A stretch of 64,000 nucleotides of DNA, taken from assembly GCF_000003855.2 (NCBI RefSeq), contig NW_003101682.1, positions 1,305,148-1,369,147 on the forward strand, given 5' to 3'. Source of the stretch: Blastomyces gilchristii SLH14081. Taxonomy: Eukaryota; Ascomycota; Eurotiomycetes; Onygenales; Ajellomycetaceae. Below are positions 54,820 to 64,000 of this stretch, piece after piece. How positions within the stretch are numbered: position 1 is the first letter of the stretch; the number at the start of each line of letters is the position of its first letter. Below the pieces are notes generated by a model. That model searched no databases, was not told the origin of the DNA, and was given only the letters and a program-made list of their open reading frames with translations. The translations under genes were made by a program, and so were the position numbers.

Positions 54820-56792
54820 ATGCCCTCCAGGATCAGTGCCTTTGCGCCTAACCTCCAGTTCGATAATCTTCAAACATGCTTATTTTTGCTGGCTTGTTTA
54901 TTCTTCGTTAGCTGCATATGGACTAGGTATAGTCCGGGCATTCGAAATGTGCCCGGTCCATTTGTCGCCAGCTTCTCAAACCTATGGAAGATATATAGGG
55001 TTTTACAAAAGGATATGGCATGGCGGAACATCGAGGTTCACGAAAAGTACGGTCCTCTTGTGCGGATAGGGCCAAACCATGTGTCAGCATCTGATCCAGA
55101 GGCTTTGAAGACGATATACAGCTTTACCAATATCTTCCCCAAAGTAGGTCACAGCATTCTCATTTACCTACAATCTCTCAGGAGCAAGAATCAGGAATGG
55201 CACGTATCTGCATTTTTTTTTCTTTTTTTTTTTTCCTCCAAATTACATAGGTAACAGATCTATTAGTCTGAATTCTATTCCATCGGGGAGGGCCTTTATG
55301 AGGGCAAGAAATTACCCACGCTTTTCACAACGCGGAGTAATGAGTACCATGCACAGTTGAAGCGGGCTTCAGCCAAGGGTTTCTCGATGACGGCCATCTC
55401 GGAGTTAGAGCCATACGTAAACGGGTGTATTGAGTTATTTCTAAAAAAAGTCGAAGAGCGCTCAAATGATGGCAAAGTGGTCTTTGATATTGGACCGTGG
55501 ATGCAATTCTTTGCATTTGATGTTCTTGGAGAGGTCAACTTCTCTAGAAGCCTTGGGTTCTTGGAGACAGGCGCCGATGTTGATAACAACATTGCCGCAA
55601 TTGATCAGTTTTTGTCTTATGTTTCTCTGGTAAGCTATGTTCTGTTAAGCTTACTCTGGCAGCGGAAATTATAACTTTTCTCCAGATCGGACAGATACCC
55701 ACCGCAAACTATTTTTTCCTGGGAAATCCAATTTTACCGTTAATCTTTTCGAGCTATGAGAAAATGAACAAAGTGCAAGAGGTGCGTTAGCCAACCTTGT
55801 CTCCTGTCGCCTCTGTCAGTGCACTGGGTGTATTCGCTGAAGGTACTATACAAAAGTTCGCTATCGCCATGGTTAAGGAACGCAGACAGAACCCGGTTTC
55901 TCGAAAGGATATACTTGCAGCTTTATTTGAGGTTCATGACTCTTCTCCTTCAAAGCTATCATCTCGCGAGATCGTTGCCATTACAACTACCAATATGTGA
56001 GCTATACCCCTGACAAAGCAGTCTAAGGTTCAAATATTAACATGAACTAGTCTCGCTGGTTCCGATACGACGGCAATTACCCTAAGGGCCATATTCTACT
56101 ATCTGTGTAAAAATCTGTCGATGTATCGAAAACTTCAACGGGAGGTAGACAGTGCAGTTGAGGCGGGTCGGCTGTCCAAACCCGCTACATACAAAGAAAC
56201 TACGGCATTAACATACCTGTAGGCTTAGCATTATTAGTATTGTTGCCGAGAGTATGCAGGAATGATTGCTAACTTGTTCATGTAGTGGTGCTGTGATCAA
56301 CGAAGCCATGCGCATTCACCCTCCAACAGGATTTATTTTGGAACGTGTCGTCCCAGAAGGTGGTGTCACACTAAATGGCACATATCTGCCAAAGGGAACT
56401 ATTGTGGGAGTCAATCCCTGGGTGATAAATTATAACAAACAAGTATTTGGTGAGGATGTCAATGTGTTCCGACCTGAGCGCTGGCTTGAGGGGAGTCCAG
56501 AAGAGAGAGCCGACAAAAATAGAAATATGTTCGCGGTAAGTGCTATTTGATTTTATTGTATTTGTCAAACGTAGAGTGTGTTTACTGAGATAGTATTCAC
56601 TTTAAGTTTGGTGCCGGTCCCCGTGTCTGTATTGGAAAGCACATCAGTCTTTTGGAGATGTGGAAACTTGTGACAGAATTTGTCCGTCACTTTGATTTCG
56701 AGTTGGAGGATCCCAAAGCGGAGTGGAATATACAGGCTGGATGGTTTGTAAAACAAGAAGGCCTAAGATTGAAGTTCAAGAAGAGGGTTTGA
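54820..56792 (+). CDS. Cytochrome P450 monooxygenase (pisatin-demethylase-like)
   Basis: Seven exons in phase: 54820-55143, 55267-55629, 55686-55781, 55857-55996, 56051-56218, 56286-56535, 56607-56792, giving 508 aa, a normal P450 length. An N-terminal ER anchor (LFLLACLFFVSCIW) is followed by the proline hinge VPGP. Then come the I-helix AGSDTT (about residue 310), the ExxR helix INEAMRIHP, the PERW motif FRPERWLEG, and the heme loop FGAGPRVCIGK at about 448-458 with the Cys ligand. The pattern (SEFYSIGEGLYEGKKL, KRASAKGFSM) resembles fungal CYP families around pisatin demethylase. Start at MPSRISAF; other Met codons upstream are out of frame. It lies between the reductase fusion and OMT, so oxidation of the NRPS product is the likely role. 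The acceptor of exon 4 was chosen by phase. Confidence 0.88.
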
Positions 56793-57500
56793 GTGACCTT
56801 TTCTATTGCACAGTTCCGTTTTTCTTGGTGCCGAAGAAAAGTTTGATATTTGCACACAGTACAGTAGGTATAGGTATTTAGGGACGATTTTACCTTATAA
56901 TATTATGACATCTGCTACACCTTTTGAAGATTATAAATCTCATTAATGTTCCTTCCTCTCTGCAGTCTTGCTTTCGTGGCTTTGGAAGACGAGGATCATA
57001 AGTAAAATATTTATACAATGTTTTTAATCAATATGTGAGTCGTAACAGAGATTTCACACTTTAGAGATAGATAACTTGAACTTGCTCATATATCAGCAAG
57101 TTAAATGAACTATTTATAAGATTCTATCTGAAGGTATTTTATATATTATCCAGAACTCTGATGACAAGTATATGAACAGATCAAAGAATATGAGAGAGAA
57201 CAAGTGTAAAAAGTTTAACTGAATAAGCATGAGAAAATCTTTCACATTGAATCTATTCTCTTCACTGTTGTCAGAATGAGAATTCATATAAAGATTAATA
57301 GTAAATCAGAATAGTATTTCTGTCTCTACTGCGGAGTATTTAAACTAGTACGGAATTGGATATGGCTCCCGGAGAAGTGGATATTGAGAGAAGCTTTTTT
57401 GAACGACACTCCTCTGCCCTGTCTCGTCCAACAACAATTTGAAGATCAACCCGACCTGTGAGGGCCAACAATACTTAGCTTCCAGCAACAAGACGCTATA
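56793..57500. other. Intergenic region with a CpG-poor decayed block
   Basis: 708 bp between the convergent P450 and OMT. From about 57050 to 57330 the DNA is AT-rich and without CpG, with the same look as the relic block at 1-2280 (TGAGAA, AGAAT, CTGA runs). No domain can be read. Probably a short, old transposon remnant inside the cluster. Confidence 0.5.
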
Positions 57501-58610
57501 CTAGAAGGTGGCTCCATTTGAATTTGTGACCCCTTGCCCGTTCTCCATCTGTTGGTCTTTCAGCTTAATGAAGCTCACACCATCAAAAACAGGCAGCATC
57601 ACGACATCTACCCTAGGATCCTCGATGACCGCATTGTTGAATTGCCTCAGTGCCTTACCGCATGCCGTCCAATATGGGCGGACACTATCAGGAAGGGTTG
57701 GGTTGAACTCCGGTGAGATCGTCATGCCCCGAGCAAACACTAACAACTTGTTTAGCGATGATGTGCAAAAGAGGTTTGGATTGAACGTGGGAAACACACC
57801 ATTGTCACACATAATCAAACCGTTCTTCGAAAGGAGGTTTCTCTCGAGAATGGTGTTGACATAACCCTCGTATCCATCCTTGTTGGCATCAACGAAGATG
57901 AGATCGAAAGTGCCCTCAAGTGTTTTGAGCCTTTTATCAAGCACAGAATATCAGTAAGATTAGTCGGCATGAATTGATTGTTCTTTGCTGAACACAGTGA
58001 AAAACGCGCTGAATAGAGGATATATCATACGACTCGTCGGCTGGGCCCTCAATTAGGGTCACTCTGTCGTTGACGTTGTACTTGTCAAAAATTCCCCTAG
58101 CAGCCGCAATCATCTCCGGGCTGAGTTCCAAGGTGATTATTTCTGCCTGGGTAGCCTTTGTGCCTTCGTACCACGCCAAAGCGCTATATCCGGAATAAGT
58201 TCCGATTTCAAGAACTGTTTATCAAAATTAGCCCCCAAGCATGCAACAACGGGACATCTAGGTTCCTCACTTCTTCGTGGCTTGCGATCTTGAGCCAAAA
58301 ATATCATCCACGAGCCCTATGAAATCATCAGCCTCGTTTTAACATGTAAGTGTTTCTTGCAGCCTCCGCTTTCCTGGTGGTTCGAGCTTGACTTACCTGT
58401 ATGGGAGACGACATCTTATCCGCGTCTTTGAATGATTTCGCGGTGTAGCTCCATACCTCTTCCATCATCTGAGGAACGCCATTGGTGTGTTTGAGGCAAT
58501 ACTCGCTCACTTCCTTAGCGACCTCAGGCTATACGGAAAGTTAGCTGATGGCTGCAGCAGTGGGTGGCATTGAGAACCTTACACTAAATGGTAAGATGCT
58601 ATTCAACATT
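57501..58610 (-). CDS. SAM-dependent O-methyltransferase, class I (CCoAOMT-like)
   Basis: Six exons on the minus strand: 58610-58584, 58528-58397, 58316-58271, 58214-58031, 57930-57800, 57739-57501, giving 252 aa, as expected for the cation-dependent catechol/caffeoyl-CoA OMT family. After KMSSPIQGSWMIF comes the SAM motif I ILEIGTYSGYSAL (about residues 69-81), the acidic motif LELSPEM, DRVTLIEGPADES, then FDLIFVDANKDGY (about 138-150) and MCDN (about 170). The Asp of VDANK and the Asp-Asn of CDN are the divalent metal ligands of the family. All six exon joins keep phase and restore these motifs, including a 27-nt first exon. Divergent to the MFS gene. Likely methylates a hydroxyl made by the P450 (inference). 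Confidence 0.9.
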
Positions 58611-60103
58611 TTTGTTTCTGAAACGTGTTGTCCGGCTTTCTAGATAAGCACACACTTTTTGTTGTTAAGTCGATTAAGCTGAGATCACTTCTGACAGTGT
58701 ATGCAACGATAACTACAGATCACAATTGCGAACCAGCGCCCTTTTATGCTAAACACCCCATTGACGTGCTACGATGTAACTGATAATTTACCACGATATG
58801 TTTAATTACGCCAATGTTAAATTTACCTAGGTTGTTGTGTACGGGAAGTTTATATATACATAAACTACAAAATATCTGCAAATCTGGACTCTCAGCCTGA
58901 CTCTCTTATTCGATACTCAATATACCCCCGAAGAAAGACTCTTACATCTCATACAAATCATCTTTTTGACTGCCCATTTCCATTGTCAAGCCTCTAATGA
59001 AGAGCGCAGTTTTACAGCTGTGGTGGCGGAATCCAAAGTTATGAGATTTAAGAACTGCTGACATTTTCGTATGTGCCGCCGCTATGTATTTATTTTTGGC
59101 GGGCGTTGTAACTTAGTACCAGAAATAACCTATGTATGTGCTGTCATGAATGCTAGTGGGGAATGAATTACGACGCCATATCTTCAGGCTCCCTGGCTTC
59201 AGCCTTCTCCGAGCCGCCTTGTACAGTACATTTGGCCAAGCTGATTGTGTATGTCTTTCTATTCTCGACCTTTTTACCTATTTCGGTTTCTGGGCTCAGC
59301 AGGCAATACCGTAAATGTCCGAAACATACAGATACATGTACATGTACATGTGTAGCACATAGCCAAATCGGATAGGGATAATATCAAATTGGCATGGAAT
59401 AAAAAGGAATTTTGCAACCTTGGTAGACTCCCGAGCTGAAGGGGCTGGGACGTCGATAAACATGTGTGTTGCCAAATATCCTCTTCGTATTTTTCCTGTC
59501 TACAGCGCAAATGGTGTAACCTTGAGCCGATCCGTGAATCCCAGAGCTACTTGTTCATCACCGCCCAAGAGGTTTTAGTTGATCGTGATTTTGGAAAAGG
59601 TGGACGTGGCTCAAAATATGCGCCCGTAACGAAAACTCCCATGATGTAAACTGGTCATACTTCGGATTCATAGATAAAATCTCTTGATTGGTTCTCAAGC
59701 CCCTATTCTTGACAAGCCCTAGTTCTAATCTCTATCGTCTAGCTCAACCTTAATCTTAGTTATATAACTTAAAACATATACTGATTGTATTTGTCCCAAG
59801 AGGGCTCGAAAAAAGAAAACGAGCCCAACTGATGAATCGGATTCGTCACAATCAACTTCATTCCTGTTACACAAAGCCTACAGGAACGAGAAGCTGATTA
59901 GAAATCAGATATGCAGAAATTCAGCTTTGGGTTTCCCCTTTGGCAAAAGGTGCCTGGCTCGCTGCCCGGCTGACCTTTTATTGAAAAAAGACGACTTGGA
60001 ACTCTAGGGCTTGATCTTCTTCAAAATGCGTTGGAAGGGCTATCACTTTTGCTTGTCTCCATTCTATCTTGTGCTCTTGTTCTACGATTAATCTACACTG
60101 ATC
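58611..60103. promoter_or_regulatory. Divergent promoter region, OMT / MFS exporter
   Basis: 1.5 kb between head-to-head cluster genes. It contains a palindromic TACATG repeat at about 59333-59352. No gene is supported; frames at 59163-59649 are short and unrecognised. Confidence 0.45.
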
Positions 60104-62275
60104 ATGTCGGCCCCCCAGCAACCGGAATCTGACTCTGTCCAGAATGGACTCGGTGATAAATCCGCAGCGATAACCGACCCGGAAAGCAATTTGCTATCTC
60201 CATCCCCATCCCCTGAAGCTCGCAAAAAAAGAGGTATTTCGGTGAGGAATCCAATCGCTTCTAGGGCCTCCTTTTGAGAAACTGGCTAACAGCGGTCCCT
60301 TAGTGGTTCTTGGTCGTTGCCAGCACGCTTTCATGTATATTTCTCTATGCCATAGACAACACTATTACTGCCAATGTTATCCCGGTTTGTGGAACTTCCT
60401 CCTAGCTATTCCTATAGACAATCTCGACTGACTACTTCCTCTCCAGGTGATCGCATCGGACTTCCAAAATACTGATAAGCTTGCATGGCTGTCGGTTGGG
60501 TAAGTGAAGGCAAATGAAGAGAAAAACATAGGAACTGCCGTAGTCCAGCGCAATAATCTGATCACTGAATATCTAGTTTTATGATCGGCGGTGTCGCTGC
60601 GGTCCTTCCATTCGGTAAACTCTATGGGCTATTCGACGTTAAGCTTCTTTATATCTTGTCTGTTCTCCTATTTCAGGGCGGATCGGCTCTTTGCGGTGGC
60701 GCCCCTAATATAGATGCCTTCATTATCGGACGAGTTATTGCAGGTGCCGGCGGCAATGGCATGTATCTCGGCGTTATGAATATTCTTTCCATCAGCACCA
60801 ACGACAAGGAGCGGCCTATGTATCTGGGCCTCGTGTAAGTCAATATTCTCCTCGTCAAAAAATATATCTCCACTAATCCAGAACATATAGCGGACTTGTA
60901 TTTGGAACAGGAACTGTCGTTGGGCCCCTTATAGGAGGCGGTTTTGCCGAATCAAGCGCTACATGGAGATGGGGCTTCTATATCAACCTTTGCGTCGGCG
61001 CCCTTTTCGCTCCTGTCTACCTCTTTCTCATCCCAGGATTTGACCCGCGCGGATCTCAGAAGATCCGTTCTCGTCTGCAAGACTTTGATTATTTAGGAGG
61101 AATACTCAGCGTTGCCGTACTTGCATGTATAATCATGGCTATCAACTTCGGCGGTCCAATGTACGCTTGGAACAGTGCACAGATTATAGTTCTCTTCGTT
61201 CTGTCTGGCGTACTTGTTATCACCTTCGGTTTTCAACAGGCATTTTGTTTTATGACCAAGGAAGAGCATCGCATGTTCCCTGTCTCGTTCTTGAAAATGA
61301 AGGAAGCAGTTCTGCTCTTTATTTGCATGGCAGCTTCTAACGCGGGTGGATTCATCCCGATATATTATATCCCAACATATTATGCCTTCGTCCGCGGCGA
61401 CGAACCTATGAACTCAGCTGTCAGACTCCTACCGCTAATTATCCTCATTAGCGTGGTAATCCTCATCAACGGCGCTTTGATGTCTAAGTTTGGATACTAC
61501 CAGCCATGGTATGTTTCTGGAAGCATTTTAGTTATTATTGGTGGCGTTCTTTTCTGTAAGTATTGCCGTGGAGCACGCATTCCCTTAATATCGTGTTTCT
61601 TACCAGCACTCTCTAGCTCGGATCGATGTCAATACGCCAGCACGAAATATATACGGTTACGAGGTTCTTGCTGGAATTGGAACCGGCTGCTATATTCAAG
61701 CTGGATATGCTGTTATGCAGGCTTTAACTAAGCCCGCAATGACAGCATACGCGATTAGTTTCATGATGTTAGGTATGGCCCTCATCGCACCAACGATATA
61801 CCTTAGCTGGAATGAATAGCTGATATCTCATCGATCTAAACGATAGCCCAACTACTTGGAATCACTTTCGGCCTGTCCATATCCGGAGCTGTTTTTGTTA
61901 ATTACACAATGAACGGTCTCCTCAATACCATCCCCAATGTCAGTCACGATGAAATTGAATCAGCTCTTCTCGGAGTAGGAAGCAATCTTCTGGGGCAACT
62001 TCCCACCGAGATCCAGGCGGCTTCCTTAGCAGTCATTGTTGAAGGTATCAAGAAAGTGTATGTAGAGGAACTATTTCCCTTCCCTGGAACCCTTGTAACT
62101 ATCCACACCAGGTACTGTACTGAAATAATATCTAGATATATTCCGGTCTATGTGTCTGGCGCAGTGGGTCTCGTTGCTTCCATTTTCCTAAATGTAAGAT
62201 TTGCTACCCTTACCTATCCTATGGTGACACGGCGCTAACGGCTCTTTATAGAGAAAGGGAACGGTACATGCTTAA
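60104..62275 (+). CDS. MFS drug/toxin-efflux transporter (14-TM, DHA2-like)
   Basis: Nine exons in phase: 60104-60241, 60304-60384, 60447-60499, 60577-60834, 60891-61555, 61617-61772, 61847-62057, 62136-62193, 62252-62275, giving 547 aa. A polar N-terminus (residues 1-46) precedes WFLVVASTLSCIFLYAIDNTI. The DHA2 landmarks follow: AWLSVGFMIGG, GRVIAGAGGNGMYLG, GLVFGTGTVVGPLIGG (motif C of antiporters, residues about 180-196) and WRWGFYINLCVGA. Later spans include PIYYIPTYYAFVRG, VLAGIGTGCYIQAGYAV and GAVGLVASIFLN. A lumenal loop (NVSHDEIESAL, LPTEIQAASL) is typical of fungal efflux pumps of the aflatoxin/TRI12 type. The last exon adds only RKGTVHA. Best role: export of or self-protection from the cluster product. 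Confidence 0.9.
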
Positions 62276-62719
62276 AAGGCTCTGCTTGGAGGACTGGCGC
62301 AGGCGTTGCATCGAGAATGAATACAGATATATATATATATATATATCACAAAAGTAATGGATACGCGCTTTCCTTACATTCTGGGACTCATGGTTTGATA
62401 TCGTAATCTATTCTGATCAAACCGATATACCGCAACATAATATCATAATCGTCATCTTTCAAAATATGCCCCAAGGTTGCTCATTTTGTCGTCTACTACT
62501 TATATCTGTATTAAATGTATTATTTCATCCCATAGGATACCAACATTTCGACGTAGCACCCACGATTTCACAGTGGCCAAGTATAATAACGTGTAAATAA
62601 TGTCCCTCACACAGGTAACTTCTTGCCGCTATTACGTTCGATGAATATTGCAGCTACGGCCTGATGTCATTCTCCTGGAGGGCACACCCGCGTGCTGGCG
62701 CAGTTCCCAAGTCGGTAGC
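62276..62719. other. 3' flank of MFS gene
   Basis: 444 bp with a TATATATATATATATATA tract at 62327-62346. Nothing else is seen. Confidence 0.5.
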
Positions 62720-63312
62720 TTCATTTCATATTATAAAGCAGTTTATACAAGCTACAATTGATGATTTAAATATAATTGACCTCTAATTACACTGAAACTG
62801 TTAAAAAAATATAAAATTAGTTAATATATTTTTATCACAGTATTTATTACAAAAAACATTCAAATATCAAGAAAGAAAATAAGCTCTATTCACTATAAAA
62901 TTCTCACAGATTTATAAGAAATGGCTTTTTTTTATATATATTAATTAATTGAGAGATTATAGTTTCTTTTATATATCTCAATGTGAGATGAGAATAAAAC
63001 AGTGTGAAGAATTAATAGTATATAAAAGATAGTAAGTAAGAGATATATTATATAAATACAAATAGAGGTAATCACTAAAGAAAAAAAATGAGAACAGAAG
63101 TATTTTTTTCAGACTTCTTCAGTACTAATTTATAGAAGTATATAATTTACTCAAGTATTGATTTTAATATAGATCTAAATGTACTAGAATTAAAAGAATG
63201 AAACTACTGTATATTATATAAAAAAGACAGTGATTATAGTCAGATTAATTACAGACATTTCAAAGAATTCAATAATAAATATTTTAAATTCTTTATTTTA
63301 AAATTTACTGTG
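62720..63312. mobile_element. AT-rich CpG-void relic block
   Basis: No CG dinucleotide between about 62716 and 63312, very high A+T, and stops in all frames. Composition matches the decayed LINE block at 1-2280, so it is most likely a RIP-mutated transposon, but I could not read any domain. Minus-strand and plus-strand frames are both broken. Confidence 0.5.
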
Positions 63313-64000
63313 CGGAGTAGAATAATAATAATTAATATTGACTTGAAGTTGCCCTGATTATCAAGATACACACACTTGTTGCTGTGGCAACACTGCCCCG
63401 GTGGCGGCCGCTAGGCCCGCTACTACTTCAATGAGTAAGGGTGGCTCAGCTGTGGAGCCGCTGAGGCAGTCTATAGTGACAAATGTACGGAGTATGTGTC
63501 AAACGACGACATTTTTCAAACGTTTTTTCAGTGGTTAGTAAAAGACTTATATTATATTAGTCCCCACATAATAATACTGATTTTATAGTCATACATCTAT
63601 CTATATATCAATTACACTAGTTCTAAAGTAGTTAGTATCTTATTACTGCATATAACTATGATTTAGTCAGTCTTGACGTTTATCCTTTTTATCATTATTA
63701 ATGTGTGTGCTCATTGTAACAAACTAGTATAAAATACCCATTTTAACGCTTACTACTACTACGGAGTACTGTCAACCCGATTTTAACTTTTTTTCCTTTC
63801 TTTTCGCGGGATTTTCATTGAGGCGAAATGGTACACGTCATAGCGGATCATCTCAGGTTTCTATGACATATAATCTACGGAAAGGGTAATTTCTCGTCTT
63901 TGACCGAGTCCCGGGTATGTAGGTGTGTGCACACACTATGTACATGTACATGTACACACACGCAACAACGTGGGGTGGGCAAGTTCGCTTTCCAAAAATA
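63313..64000. other. Non-coding DNA at the right edge
   Basis: 688 bp returning to normal base composition. It contains GGTGGCGGCCGCTAGG near 63400, two TACGGAGTA motifs (63486-63494, 63760-63768) and a palindromic TACATG repeat at about 63939-63955. No gene is seen. Confidence 0.45.

Overview
This window looks like nuclear DNA of a filamentous ascomycete. Genes carry short GT-AG introns, gene products match fungal families (ERV29, LSM8, verprolin, uL1/L10a, ARF1, DUF3405, a dimodular NRPS), and intergenic DNA is long and pyrimidine-rich. Two things point to Eurotiomycetes, most likely Onygenales, by inference: decayed SRPK-type kinase copies, and AT-rich blocks almost without CpG, which resemble the CpG-directed RIP-like decay known in that order. 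I could not run a taxonomic search.

Layout. 1-2300 is a CpG-void, AT-rich block holding a decayed LINE (RNase H plus C-terminal zinc knuckle) and a second decayed frame. 2352-3776 is a young, non-autonomous LTR element with identical 110-bp LTRs, a 5-bp target duplication and a large internal minisatellite, just upstream of ERV29. 4160-35922 is mostly housekeeping and conserved genes: ERV29, a low-complexity conserved protein, a decayed SRPK-like kinase, LSM8 (two exons, the first only 25 nt), an F-box-like zinc protein, VRP1, a mitochondrial membrane protein, RPL1/L10a, an uncharacterised fungal-family protein, a broken GNAT acetyltransferase, an eight-exon CorA-like protein, ARF1 and a luciferase-fold membrane protein. 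35923-39416 is gene-poor and holds a probable LTR relic. A DUF3405 gene follows at 39417-41861.

42719-62275 is the most interesting part, a compact five-gene secondary-metabolite cluster: a 2501-aa NRPS (C*-A-T-C-A-T-CT), a natural fusion of an MDR enoyl-reductase-like domain with a carboxymuconolactone-decarboxylase/AhpD-like domain, a seven-exon P450, a six-exon cation-dependent O-methyltransferase and a nine-exon 14-TM MFS exporter. No transcription factor is visible. A CpG-poor relic block (about 57050-57330) lies inside the cluster and a larger one (about 62720-63310) follows it. The inferred logic is that the NRPS builds a two-unit scaffold released by its terminal C domain, the reductase/CMD, P450 and OMT tailor it, and the MFS exports it. 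I do not recognise this gene combination.

All exon borders were worked out by hand from GT-AG sites, phase and protein-family continuity. No alignment, RNA or database search was available.
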